Shown here piece by piece: positions 27,223 to 36,534 of a stretch of 64,000 nucleotides of DNA. Numbering within the stretch: the first letter of the stretch is position 1; the number at the start of each line of letters is the position of its first letter. The DNA is from DATFVA01 sp963839165 (GTDB lineage: Bacteria; Bacteroidota; Ignavibacteria; Ignavibacteriales; Ignavibacteriaceae): contig CAWIUG010000005.1 of assembly GCA_963839165.1 (NCBI GenBank), positions 806,001-870,000 on the forward strand, in the 5' to 3' direction. The notes beneath the pieces are model-generated. The model had not been told where the DNA came from. It saw only the letters and a list, made by a program, of their open reading frames with translations, and did no database searches. Made by a program: the position numbers and the translations under genes.

Positions 27223-28275
27223 ATGAGTTCTGATAAGATCCCAGTTGCGATATTAGGGGCCACAGGCAGTGTTGGACAAAAATTCATATCCCTGCTCTCC
27301 GATCACCCCTGGTTCGAAGTTAAAATGATAGCCGCTTCCGACAGGTCAGCCGGGAAAAAATATAAAGACGCGGTAAACTGGATATTAAGCGATCCCCTCC
27401 CCCGGGAAATCGGCGAAATGGAAGTGCAGAACTGCGTTCCCGATCCAAAACTGACAACAGCATTTTCAGGACTTGATTCTTCTGTAGCAGGAACGGTTGA
27501 AGATGACTTCGCAAATGCCGGGTATACCGTGATCTCAAATTCGAAGAATCACCGGATGGACAAGTTAGTTCCTCTCCTTGTTCCTGAAATTAATCCTGAT
27601 CATCTCCAGCTCATAAAAAAACAGAACTATAAAAACAACGGATGTATCGTTACAAATCCCAACTGCTCCACCATCGGTCTAGTACTGGCATTAAAGCCCC
27701 TTGAAGATAAGTTCGGTATTGAGGCTGTAAATGTTGTTACCATGCAGGCCATTTCAGGCGCCGGCTACCCCGGTGTTTCCAGTCTTGATATAATAGACAA
27801 TGTTATTCCTTACATCGGCGGCAGCGAAGAAGAAAAAATTGAGACAGAGCCGAACAAGATACTCGGAAGACTGAGCGGCGAAGGGATCAGTGACCTTGAT
27901 ATCAAAATCGAAGCCCAGGTAAACCGTGTGGCAGTAATCGACGGACATACAGAGTGCGTTCAGGTTAAGCTGAAGAAAAAAGCAGACATAAACGAAATAC
28001 TTGAAGCATGGAATAACTTTTCGGCAGAACCTCAGGAAAAAGATCTCCCTTCCGCCCCCGTAAAACCGATCCATTATTTTCATGAAGTAAATTATCCCCA
28101 ACCTAAAATCCACAGGAACATCGACAAAGGGATGGCGGTATCAATAGGAAGGCTGAGAGAGGATAAGTTTTTTGATTACAAATTTGTAATACTTTCTCAC
28201 AATACAATGCGCGGCGCGGCCGGTGGCGCTCTTTTATGCGCCGAACTGATGAAAGTTAACGGTTATATTCCTTAA
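27223..28275 (+). CDS. asd: aspartate-semialdehyde dehydrogenase
   Basis: A 350-residue NADPH enzyme for lysine, threonine and methionine synthesis. It has the nucleotide loop GATGSVGQKF, the active-site Cys in NPNCSTIGLVLAL, and His in DGHTECVQVKL. The sequence matches the archaeal/fungal-type ASADH branch rather than the E. coli type. It is a single gene. The 160 bases upstream contain three loose copies of a TTGACGAACGGG-like phrase, possibly repeat-derived. Confidence 0.93.
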   Translation: MSSDKIPVAILGATGSVGQKFISLLSDHPWFEVKMIAASDRSAGKKYKDAVNWILSDPLPREIGEMEVQNCVPDPKLTTAFSGLDSSVAGTVEDDFANAGYTVISNSKNHRMDKLVPLLVPEINPDHLQLIKKQNYKNNGCIVTNPNCSTIGLVLALKPLEDKFGIEAVNVVTMQAISGAGYPGVSSLDIIDNVIPYIGGSEEEKIETEPNKILGRLSGEGISDLDIKIEAQVNRVAVIDGHTECVQVKLKKKADINEILEAWNNFSAEPQEKDLPSAPVKPIHYFHEVNYPQPKIHRNIDKGMAVSIGRLREDKFFDYKFVILSHNTMRGAAGGALLCAELMKVNGYIP

Positions 28276-28411
28276 AAAGCGTTAAAAACAGAAAAAAAAG
28301 TACCTGCCTTCTCAGAATTGAGAATAAATATTTGTATTTTAACTCATTCACTTTCAGTTTAATTTTGTGCCTATAAAATTATCTTTATAAGCCCCGAAAG
28401 TTTAATACTAT

Positions 28412-29869
28412 ATGTTAAGAAAAGAGCTGCTGGAAAAAACATTTAAGTTCGATTTCGATCTATTTAACAGTCTCCAGGATATGTGTTTCATACTTTCTGA
28501 GACGGGCGAAATACTTGATGTAAATATCTCAGGGGCAATCAAACTGGGAGTACCGCTAAACCAGATTGAAGGAAGAAAGTTCTTCAATCTTTTAGAACCG
28601 GCATATTCTGACGAAGTACGTACTATCTTTCAAAATTGCGTAGAACAAAGTAAAAGCGGCAGTTTAACCGCAAGGTTTATCTCAACCGAAAGAAATGTGG
28701 AGGCCAGCATAGTTTTCACCCCCACCCTTCAGCAGGTTGATAAAGAAGAGAAGCTCTATTTCTTCGTGATGGCTCATGACATCACTGCCGAAAAAGAAAA
28801 AGAGATAGACCTGCTCAGGTTTTACAACATCGCCGAGAATACGGTCAATCCCCTGCAGATAACAGATCTCACAGGGCGGATGATCTATGTTAACGCGGCG
28901 TTTGTTGAAGCCAGCGGCTACACAAAAGACGAACTGCTGGGGAAAAACCCGAGTATCTTCAGCAGCGGAAAGACCTCAAAGAAATTCTGGAAGCAGATGT
29001 GGGAGACCATAAACGCGGGTAAAGTCTGGGTTGGTGAAGTTGAGAACAAAAGAAAGAACGGCGAACCTTTTTACACCCAGCTCCTTGTATCCCCGATACT
29101 TGATCCGGAAAAAAGGATATGGGGTTTCTTCGGTATACACCGCGACCTTAGTGAAAAGCGTATGTTTGAAAAGCAGCTGATACACACACAGAAAATGGAG
29201 AGCATCGGAACGCTTGCAGCGGGAATCGCCCATGAAGTCGGCAACCCTCTGGCATCAATCTCCGCGCTGGTGCAGGTAGTTCTGAGAACCACAAGTGATG
29301 ATTTTGTAAAGGATAAGCTGGGACTGGTAAGAAGCCAGGTTACACGGATATCGAAGATCATCAGGGACCTTGTTGATTTCTCACGTCCCTCCGATTACGA
29401 GCTCCAGGTAATAAACATAAATGAGTCGATAAAAGAGGCAGTGGAGATTGTTAAAGTAGGTGCACGCGCCAAGGATGTTGACTTCATAATGGAGCTGGAA
29501 CATGATCTTCCGCTAATGCCGCTAATATCCGACCAGATACAGCAGGTTTTCATAAATATCTTAATTAATGCGGTAGACTCAATGTCGGAGAATAAGACAG
29601 AGAGCAGAAAAAAGATGGTAAGAATAAACTCGCATATGGAAAACGAAAAAATAAGGCTGCAGTTCACCGACTCAGGTCCCGGCATAGAAGAAAACAATTT
29701 CTCCAAAATCTTCGAGCCCTTTTACACCACAAAGAAACCCGGAAAAGGAACAGGACTTGGTCTTTGGGTAAGTTACGGCATTATAAAGAGCTTCCAGGGA
29801 AATATAGAAGTTAAAAGTAAACCGAATGATTTTACCACATTTACGATAACACTTCCTCTAAATACGTAA
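28412..29869 (+). CDS. PAS-domain sensor histidine kinase, NtrB-like
   Basis: A 485-residue soluble kinase with no membrane segment. Domains: PAS 1 (about 20-125), PAS 2 with PAC (about 137-252), HisKA with phospho-acceptor His in AAGIAHEVGNPLASISA (about 270), and HATPase with NILINAVDSM, DSGPGIEEN and GKGTGLGLWVSYGII. This resembles NtrB, AtoS and similar partners of sigma-54 activators. The next gene, 19 bases away, is such an activator, so the two form a pair. The PAS domains probably sense a cytoplasmic ligand or redox state; the ligand is not visible. Confidence 0.9.
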   Translation: MLRKELLEKTFKFDFDLFNSLQDMCFILSETGEILDVNISGAIKLGVPLNQIEGRKFFNLLEPAYSDEVRTIFQNCVEQSKSGSLTARFISTERNVEASIVFTPTLQQVDKEEKLYFFVMAHDITAEKEKEIDLLRFYNIAENTVNPLQITDLTGRMIYVNAAFVEASGYTKDELLGKNPSIFSSGKTSKKFWKQMWETINAGKVWVGEVENKRKNGEPFYTQLLVSPILDPEKRIWGFFGIHRDLSEKRMFEKQLIHTQKMESIGTLAAGIAHEVGNPLASISALVQVVLRTTSDDFVKDKLGLVRSQVTRISKIIRDLVDFSRPSDYELQVININESIKEAVEIVKVGARAKDVDFIMELEHDLPLMPLISDQIQQVFINILINAVDSMSENKTESRKKMVRINSHMENEKIRLQFTDSGPGIEENNFSKIFEPFYTTKKPGKGTGLGLWVSYGIIKSFQGNIEVKSKPNDFTTFTITLPLNT

Positions 29870-29888
29870 AATAACAGGATGAATATAA

Positions 29889-31244
29889 ATGAACGAAAGA
29901 ATTCTTGTAGTAGATGATGAACAAATAATAAGAGAGTCACTTTCCTACGTCTTAAGGAAGGAAGGCTACAGTGTACAGGAAGCGGCGAACGGGAGAGAAG
30001 CCTATGAAATGATCCTCAAGGAATCGTTCGACCTTGTAATCACCGACCTTGAGATGCCCGAGATGAAGGGAATCCAGCTACTTGAAGAGATCAAAAAACT
30101 TGATCTTCATACAGTTGTTGTAGTTGTTACGGCCTACGGTTCGCTTGACACTGCTATCGCCTCACTGCGCAACGGGGCAAGCGACTACATCCTTAAGCCG
30201 GTAGAATTCGACGAAATGATCATAAAGATAAACCGACTCCTCGAGATGAAGAACCTGCTTATCGAGAACCGTGTGCTAAGGAAAGAAGTACAGCGGGAAT
30301 ATGATTTTGAGAATATCATCGGCAGCAGTCATGCTATTAAAAAAGTGTATGAAATGATAGACACAGTTGCCGACACCGACAGCACAGTACTGATCACAGG
30401 TAAAAGCGGCACCGGCAAAGAACTCGTGGCGCGCTCACTGCATTTCAAAAGCAAGAGAAAGAACAAACCGTTTGTGGCGATCAACTGCGGCGCCATCTCC
30501 GAGAACCTTATAGAGAGTGAATTATTCGGCCACAAGAAAGGATCCTTCACCGGAGCGATCTCTGATAAGGAAGGACTTATAAAAGCAGCCGAAGGAGGAA
30601 CCCTTTTCCTGGATGAAATAAGCGAACTTCCGCTTCAGCTTCAGGTAAAATTCCTTAGAGCGCTTCAGGAAAAAGAATATACCCCTGTAGGCACAACGAT
30701 CTCATTACCGGTGAACATAAGATTCATCGCATCGAGCAACAGGATACTAAAAGATGAGATAGCCGCCGGAAAATTCCGCGAAGACCTGTTTTATCGTCTT
30801 AATGTTATTGAAATAAATCTTCCTTCACTGAAAGAAAGAGAAGAAGATATTCCCCTGCTTGCCGATCATTTCCTCGACAAATACCGTAAGGAGATGAACA
30901 AGAACATAAAGGGAATAGACAGCGAAGCGATCCGCGCTTTGATGAACTACGAATGGAAGGGCGAGATAAGGGAACTTGAAAATGTGATGGAACGGGCCGT
31001 GATATTCTGCAGAAGCGATTTCATTACCCTGAAAGACCTTCCATCGGGATTCAAACCGAATGACGCACCAATAAACATATCGGGAAAAATGTCGCTCGAC
31101 GACGCGATCAGGCGTTATGAAAAGGATCTTATAGTTAAAACCCTCGAAGATAATAAGCTTAACAAGGAGAAAACCGCTGAGGACCTTCAGGTGGGATTAT
31201 CAACGCTGTACCGTAAATTGAAAGAATTGGACATAAAAACCTGA
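29889..31244 (+). CDS. sigma-54-dependent response regulator, NtrC family
   Basis: A 451-residue regulator: receiver (about 1-120, phospho-Asp in LVITDLEMPEMKG), AAA+ domain (about 145-375, Walker A GKSGTGKE, Walker B GGTLFLDEISELP) and a Fis-type helix-turn-helix (about 410-450, KTAEDLQVGLSTLYRKL). The sigma-54 contact loop reads GSFTGA, not the canonical GAFTGA; the Ala-to-Ser change is tolerated in many relatives. It is partner to the upstream kinase. Its regulon is unknown; the respiratory genes just downstream are candidates, though I found no complete -24/-12 promoter before them. Confidence 0.92.
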   Translation: MNERILVVDDEQIIRESLSYVLRKEGYSVQEAANGREAYEMILKESFDLVITDLEMPEMKGIQLLEEIKKLDLHTVVVVVTAYGSLDTAIASLRNGASDYILKPVEFDEMIIKINRLLEMKNLLIENRVLRKEVQREYDFENIIGSSHAIKKVYEMIDTVADTDSTVLITGKSGTGKELVARSLHFKSKRKNKPFVAINCGAISENLIESELFGHKKGSFTGAISDKEGLIKAAEGGTLFLDEISELPLQLQVKFLRALQEKEYTPVGTTISLPVNIRFIASSNRILKDEIAAGKFREDLFYRLNVIEINLPSLKEREEDIPLLADHFLDKYRKEMNKNIKGIDSEAIRALMNYEWKGEIRELENVMERAVIFCRSDFITLKDLPSGFKPNDAPINISGKMSLDDAIRRYEKDLIVKTLEDNKLNKEKTAEDLQVGLSTLYRKLKELDIKT

Positions 31245-31480
31245 AAAATCTTTCTCATTAGTTGAAAAACAATTTTATTCTTCTTTTTATTTACGAGAAA
31301 CGTCACTTTCCCAGTCGGGAAAAATAATTTATCCTCACGTGCAAACCTGCCGTAATTAAATAATTTAGTTCATTTTCTTATAAAGGGGTTATCTGGCACG
31401 TTTATAGACTGTTGAAACGGACAATTGAGGCTTCTCAGGGAAGTTTTGGAGCAGCCTCTTAATATTTTAAGAAAATGTGA

Positions 31481-31834
31481 ATGAAGAACGTATTATTTTA
31501 TAGTCACGATTTTAACCTCTGCTATAGTCTTCTGATGTACCTGCAGGAATCTTATTCAGTGACTGCAACCACGAACCAGAAGGCCATAGGAGCATTCGCA
31601 GGATCATCCAGCTTCGACCTGATTATCCTTGACGATGCACCGGGCAAGGAGATCCTTGAATTATGCAGGGATCTGAAAGAAATGAAACCAGAGATCCCGG
31701 TAATCATAACTTACGTTTTTGATAAGAAAACAAAAGACATTGAACCCTCGCTCCGCCAGTATGTAACATCGATTTTCTACAAGCCATACGACCTTAACGA
31801 AGTCACCATGAAGATGGCTTCCCTCATGATCTGA
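31481..31834 (+). CDS. stand-alone receiver domain protein, atypical acidic pocket
   Basis: A 117-residue protein with the receiver fold and no output domain. The phosphorylation Asp (LIILDDAPG), the Thr (VIITYV) and the Lys (FYKPYDLNE) are present, but the N-terminal acidic pair is reduced to a single Asp in LFYSHDF. It may be a phosphate sink, a relay protein or a phosphorylation-independent binder. It lies between the NtrC-type regulator and the cytochrome genes. Confidence 0.72.
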   Translation: MKNVLFYSHDFNLCYSLLMYLQESYSVTATTNQKAIGAFAGSSSFDLIILDDAPGKEILELCRDLKEMKPEIPVIITYVFDKKTKDIEPSLRQYVTSIFYKPYDLNEVTMKMASLMI

Positions 31835-31876
31835 TCTGGTCACTTAACCCATAAAAATGAATATCTTCTATAGTTC

Positions 31877-31940
31877 AATTCCTACGGAATTGTGGGGGGA
31901 GTTATGGGTAGAGTTACAGATGTTAATTCCCTACGGGAAT
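31877..31940. repeat. pair of ATTCC-TAC-GGAAT palindromes in a gene-free stretch
   Basis: AATTCC-TAC-GGAATT at 31877-31891 and ATTCCC-TAC-GGGAAT at 31926-31940, with a third half-copy near 31960. The 319-base stretch 31835-32153 has no convincing gene; an open frame at 31857 is made of this repeat. Related TTCCCTACGGGAAT repeats are common between genes in Bacteroidota and some other phyla. Confidence 0.65.
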
Positions 31941-32096
31941 GGGGATGAAGAGGTTAGTTACGGGAATTTGGGAAGAAATCAAGGTTTTCTCCATTCTAAG
32001 GATTGCGAAGCCCTTTCCCGAGGTCTCCCATTCCTGAGAAAAGAATTCAAAATATGTTCAATTTTTCAACTATTTATGGTTTTAAAATTATGGTAT

Positions 32097-32104
32097 TATG
32101 TTTG
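32097..32104 (+). promoter_or_regulatory. candidate -7 element TATGTTTG upstream of the cytochrome genes
   Basis: TATGTTTG fits TAnnTTTG, but no TTG is found at the expected distance upstream. It would start a transcript near 32111 that covers the small peptide gene and the cytochromes. Confidence 0.25.
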
Positions 32105-32153
32105 AATAATAGACAACGAACACAAACGTAACTCATTTAAGGATATTGGTAAG

Positions 32154-32231
32154 ATGAAGAATATTGTACTCTATTTGCTTTTCGTAATGTCGATAGTTGC
32201 ATTATTTGGTTTCGTATTTTCAATGGCATGA
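32154..32231 (+). CDS. 25-residue single-span membrane peptide
   Basis: ATG 32154 opens a 25-codon frame, MKNIVLYLLFVMSIVALFGF and five more residues, ending in TGA at 32231. Apart from Lys2 and Asn3 the peptide is a single hydrophobic helix. AAGGAT lies about 10 bases upstream of the ATG. It is 91 bases before the 13-haem cytochrome and on the same strand. Small single-helix subunits are common in respiratory complexes (for example CydX, CcoQ), so it could be a subunit or a leader peptide. No family is recognised. Confidence 0.45.
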   Translation: MKNIVLYLLFVMSIVALFGFVFSMA

Positions 32232-32322
32232 TTTTATTTAACTTAAACAAATGAGTGTTCTTAAAATTACTTTAACCGATACGCAGCCAGGCTGCAGAAT
32301 CATTAACTGAGTTGATACTGAG

Positions 32323-34503
32323 ATGAAGATGTTCCTATACAGATTTACTGCCGTCAAGTTGTTCTTTTTAATTATTGTCAGTTTATTCTTTATATCGGTT
32401 CCCGTCAACGCCCAATCCAACGATGACTGCCTGATGTGTCATAGCGACGACACTATGACGATGGAAAAGAATGGTAAGGAAGTATCCCTTTTTGTCAACC
32501 AGGATATCCTTCAGCATTCAGTTCACGGAAAACTAAAATGCATTTCGTGCCACGTAGGATTTAACCCTGAGGAAGTTCCTCATAAAGAAAATATTCAGCC
32601 CTTAAACTGTCTGAACTGTCATACGGATGCAAAGGTCATCCATAAATTTCATCCGCAGATGGTAAAGGCAAACGGAACGAACGGAACACCGGACATATCA
32701 TGCAAGAATTGTCATGGTACACATGACATAGCTTCGATAACTGGTCCGGACACTAAGTGGAGCAAAAAGAATTTAGTAGAATCCTGCGGCAACTGCCACA
32801 AGGAAGCAAAAGATAAATATGTTCTTTCAGAACATGGAAAAGGTTTTGCGGAAGGTGTTGAAGGAGCGCCCAATTGTATATCCTGTCACCAAAGCTCGAT
32901 AGTATCTGTAAACAAAGGTAAAAACTCCCTTCAATCAAAACTAAACCAGCAGAAACTCTGCCTGTCATGTCATCTCGACGATCCTAAAATCCGGGCCAAG
33001 ACAACACCTTCCGCAGGTTTTATAACGGCTTACGAGCACAGCGTACACGGTACAGCATTATCCAGGGGAAATGAAGATGCCCCGAGCTGTACAAACTGTC
33101 ATAATCATCATGACATTGAAGCACCCACATCGGATAATTCATCCATAAACAAGTTTAATATTCCTTTTACCTGCGGTAAATGTCATACTGAAATTTCCGC
33201 TGAGTACAGGGAAAGCATACATGGCACCGCGCTTCTTGAGAAGGGCGTAACGGACGCGCCTTCGTGCACCAACTGCCATGGAGAACACGATATTCTGAAT
33301 CATAAAGATCCCAATTCACCTGTTGCCTTTCAGAACGTCGCGTCACAGGTCTGTTCCCCCTGCCACAGTTCGGTACGGCTGGAGGAAAAATACAACCTGC
33401 CCACAGAGAGATTTAAAACTTACGTAGACAGCTACCATGGTCTGGCCCTAAAAGGCGGGTCGACTGTTGTCGCAAACTGCGCAAGCTGTCACGGTGTTCA
33501 CAACATCAAGCCGTCGAGCGATCCTACATCAACAGTTAATAAGAATAACCTCGCAAAGACATGCGGTACCTGCCACCCCGGCGCCAACCAGAACTTCGCG
33601 AAGGGAAAGATCCACGTATTAATGACAAAGGCCGATGAGCCGATACTTTACTGGATCGCGACTATATATGTTATCCTTATCGTTTTAACAATCGGCTTTA
33701 TGCTGCTGCATAACGTCTTCGACTTCATCAAGAAGGCAAAGATCAAGAAGATGAAGCAGAGAGGACTTATCAAAGAAGCGAAGCACGGACACGCATTATA
33801 CCTGAGAATGACGGTAAATGAACGTATCCAGCACGTTGCTCTGCTTGTCAGTTTCCTCACCCTGGTTGTTACAGGCTTTATGCTCAAATTCCCCGATTCC
33901 TGGTGGGTATCGCATATAAGAGATTTAAGCAGCGACGCGTTTGAATACAGAAGCATTCTCCACAGGATCGCGGCCGTTGTTATGGTAGCCGCAAGTCTTT
34001 ACCATATATACTACATCTCATTCACGAAACGCGGACGGCAGCTGGTAAAGGACCTCCTCCCTATTCTGCAGGACGCGAAGGATGCTATTGCCGTTGCTAA
34101 GTTCAACCTTGGAATTTCAAAAGTTAAGCCTATGCTCGACCGTTTCAGTTATGTTGAAAAAGCTGAATACTGGGCCCTTGTATGGGGAACAATAGTTATG
34201 TCTGTTACCGGCTTCATAATGTGGTTCGATAATACTTTTATCGGATTACTTACAAAGCTCGGATGGGATATAGCAAGAACCGTTCACTACTATGAAGCAT
34301 GGCTTGCCTTCCTCGCGATCGTTGTATGGCACTTCTACTTTGTGATTTTCAATCCTGAAATCTATCCGATGAACCTGGCATGGCTTAAAGGAACTATCTC
34401 CGAAGAAGAAATGGCTGAAGAACATCCTAAAGAGCTCGCAAGAATTAAAAAAGAGCAAGGGGAGCCGGAAGAAGAAAAAGAAGAAGAAGAAGAATTAGCT
34501 TAA
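32323..34503 (+). CDS. 13-haem cytochrome c fused to a cytochrome b561-type membrane domain (CbcL-like)
   Basis: A 726-residue protein. After a signal peptide (about 1-29) come 13 CXXCH motifs between about residues 37 and 420 (CLMCH, CISCH, CLNCH, CKNCH, CGNCH, CISCH, CLSCH, CTNCH, CGKCH, CTNCH, CSPCH, CASCH, CGTCH). Then follow a first membrane helix (about 440-465) and a four-helix cytochrome b domain (about 500-690) with haem-ligand His in RIQHVALL, ILHRIAAV, LYHIYY, VHYYEA and VVWHFYF. The C-terminus is highly acidic. The plan is like CbcL of Geobacter, a quinol dehydrogenase that feeds periplasmic cytochromes. I infer menaquinol oxidation or reduction at the inner membrane, with the c-haems in the periplasm. 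Confidence 0.88.
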   Translation: MKMFLYRFTAVKLFFLIIVSLFFISVPVNAQSNDDCLMCHSDDTMTMEKNGKEVSLFVNQDILQHSVHGKLKCISCHVGFNPEEVPHKENIQPLNCLNCHTDAKVIHKFHPQMVKANGTNGTPDISCKNCHGTHDIASITGPDTKWSKKNLVESCGNCHKEAKDKYVLSEHGKGFAEGVEGAPNCISCHQSSIVSVNKGKNSLQSKLNQQKLCLSCHLDDPKIRAKTTPSAGFITAYEHSVHGTALSRGNEDAPSCTNCHNHHDIEAPTSDNSSINKFNIPFTCGKCHTEISAEYRESIHGTALLEKGVTDAPSCTNCHGEHDILNHKDPNSPVAFQNVASQVCSPCHSSVRLEEKYNLPTERFKTYVDSYHGLALKGGSTVVANCASCHGVHNIKPSSDPTSTVNKNNLAKTCGTCHPGANQNFAKGKIHVLMTKADEPILYWIATIYVILIVLTIGFMLLHNVFDFIKKAKIKKMKQRGLIKEAKHGHALYLRMTVNERIQHVALLVSFLTLVVTGFMLKFPDSWWVSHIRDLSSDAFEYRSILHRIAAVVMVAASLYHIYYISFTKRGRQLVKDLLPILQDAKDAIAVAKFNLGISKVKPMLDRFSYVEKAEYWALVWGTIVMSVTGFIMWFDNTFIGLLTKLGWDIARTVHYYEAWLAFLAIVVWHFYFVIFNPEIYPMNLAWLKGTISEEEMAEEHPKELARIKKEQGEPEEEKEEEEELA

Positions 34504-34524
34504 ATGAATTTTTGGGGAGTTACT

Positions 34525-36534
34525 ATGCCGCACCGGAAAATTACCGCTGAACTTTGGTTAATAACCATAATATTTCTGCTCTCATCATTCGCAGCATTAA
34601 AGGCGCAGTCGAATGATGACTGCCTTATGTGCCACGCCGATAATACTCTTAAAGGTACAAAGAGCGGGCACACCTTCTCTGTATTTGTAGATGAAAAGAA
34701 GCTGGGTAATTCAGTACACGCCGATGTTGAATGTATTATGTGCCACCAGGACCTTGAAGGAACTGAGTTTCCGCATACCGAAGATGTTCAGCCGGCAAAA
34801 TGCAATGCCTGCCACGATGATATACAGTCGCATTACGATAAAAGCCTTCACGGCAGAGCCAAAGCGAGGCACGACAACCTGGCGCCTACCTGCCAGACCT
34901 GCCATGGTTCACACGATATTATCCCCGTAAAAAATCCTAAATCCAATGTAGCGCCCATTAACGTTCCTTATGTATGCGGAAAGTGTCACAAGGAAGGATC
35001 GCCTGTACAGCTTCAGCGCAATATCCCTGAGTCGCATATACTTGAGAACTACTCCGAAAGTATGCACGCCGAAGGTTTGCTGAAAAAAGGACTCTCGGTA
35101 ACCGCTACCTGCGTATCCTGCCATACGCCGCACGATATACTTCCACACACCGATCCGAACTCCTCCATAGCAAGAAAGAATATTTCTGCTACCTGCTCTA
35201 AATGCCATTCAGAGATCGAGCTGGTGCACAGGAAAGTTATTAAAGGAGAATTGTGGGAGAAACAGGCAAACGTGCTGCCGGCATGTGTCGACTGCCATCA
35301 GCCGCACAAAGCAAGGAAAGTTTTTTATGACCAGGGTATGGCGGATAACGACTGCCTCACCTGCCACGCTAAGAAAGAGATTATATCGAGCAAGGACGGA
35401 AGATCACTTTACGTGAACTATGACGAAGTAAAAGCGTCAATGCACACTCAGATAGCCTGCAGCCAGTGCCACTCTGAAGTGAACACCTCGCACACAAGAC
35501 CCTGCGACAACATTACACAGAAAGTGGACTGCTCTAAATGCCACGAAGCTGTCGGTCAGGAATACGCGGCAAGTACTCATGGACAGCTGCACGCAAAGAA
35601 CGATCTGAACGCGCCTGCCTGTACCGAATGCCACGGTTCCCACACTGTTCTGGGCAGGAAGAACTCAAAGTCTCCTATCTTCGCGACAAACATCCCTACC
35701 CTTTGCGGCAAGTGCCATCGCGACGGCGAAGAAGCCGCTGTAAGATACACGGGGACTGAAAAAGATATTATTAATAATTATGTAGAAAGTATTCATGGCA
35801 AGGGACTGATGAAGAGCGGTCTTACTGTAACAGCAACATGCACCGACTGTCATACCGCGCATCATGAACTGCCGCATACCGACAGCACATCAAGCGTTTA
35901 CCCGGGCAATATCGCTAATACCTGCGGCAATTGTCACTTCGGAATAGAGGAAAGCTTCAACAAGAGCGTTCATTCGCCGCTTGTAACAAAAACAGACAAG
36001 AAGCTCCCGGTGTGCAACACCTGTCATACCGCGCATACAATAAAAAGGACTGACCTGACCGGATTCAGGCTTGAGATAATGAATACCTGCGGTCACTGTC
36101 ACGAGAAAATCGCGGAAACATACTTCGACACCTATCACGGTAAAGTTTCACAGCTGGGTTATTCCAAAACGGCAAAATGCTACGATTGCCATGGTTCGCA
36201 CGACATACTTCCGGTAGCTGATCCGCGGTCGCACCTCAGCAGGAACAACGTACTAAAGACCTGCCAGAAGTGCCATGAAACTGCCACGAGACAATTTGCA
36301 GGATACTTCACCCATGCAACCCACCACGATCCCGAAAAATACCCCTGGCTGTTCTGGTCGTTCTGGGGGATGACAGGGCTGCTGGTAGGAACCTTCTTCA
36401 TCGCAGGGATTCACACACTCTTGTGGCTCCCCCGCTCACTCCAGTACCGGAGACAGCTGAAAAAGAGACTGGCCGATGCCGAGAAGGAGCAGAATAGTCC
36501 TGATCAGATAAATAAGAAAGTTGAAAATGATTGA
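34525..36534 (+). CDS. 19-haem cytochrome c with internal duplication and C-terminal membrane anchor
   Basis: I start at ATG 34525 (GGGGAG six bases upstream, then a signal peptide) rather than ATG 34504, giving 669 residues. Nineteen CXXCH motifs are present. Haems 1-8 and 9-16 form two copies of one module about 243 residues apart: each starts DDCLMCH/DNDCLTCH, contains HD/H-rich CxxCHGSH and TCxDCHTxHxxLPHTD, and ends in CxxCHQPH/CNTCHTAH. Haems 17-19 and a membrane helix (about 610-632) follow. The module is also homologous to the N-terminus of the preceding 13-haem protein. It probably passes electrons across the periplasm from the CbcL-like protein. Confidence 0.88.
   Translation: MPHRKITAELWLITIIFLLSSFAALKAQSNDDCLMCHADNTLKGTKSGHTFSVFVDEKKLGNSVHADVECIMCHQDLEGTEFPHTEDVQPAKCNACHDDIQSHYDKSLHGRAKARHDNLAPTCQTCHGSHDIIPVKNPKSNVAPINVPYVCGKCHKEGSPVQLQRNIPESHILENYSESMHAEGLLKKGLSVTATCVSCHTPHDILPHTDPNSSIARKNISATCSKCHSEIELVHRKVIKGELWEKQANVLPACVDCHQPHKARKVFYDQGMADNDCLTCHAKKEIISSKDGRSLYVNYDEVKASMHTQIACSQCHSEVNTSHTRPCDNITQKVDCSKCHEAVGQEYAASTHGQLHAKNDLNAPACTECHGSHTVLGRKNSKSPIFATNIPTLCGKCHRDGEEAAVRYTGTEKDIINNYVESIHGKGLMKSGLTVTATCTDCHTAHHELPHTDSTSSVYPGNIANTCGNCHFGIEESFNKSVHSPLVTKTDKKLPVCNTCHTAHTIKRTDLTGFRLEIMNTCGHCHEKIAETYFDTYHGKVSQLGYSKTAKCYDCHGSHDILPVADPRSHLSRNNVLKTCQKCHETATRQFAGYFTHATHHDPEKYPWLFWSFWGMTGLLVGTFFIAGIHTLLWLPRSLQYRRQLKKRLADAEKEQNSPDQINKKVEND

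Noticed and set aside
31393..31410. CTGGCACG resembling a sigma-54 -24 element before the receiver gene
   Set aside because: The -12 GC is absent at the required distance (AG instead), so it is only a half site.
31857..32105. 82-codon open frame before the cytochrome genes
   Set aside because: It is built from palindromic repeat sequence and has no recognisable domain.
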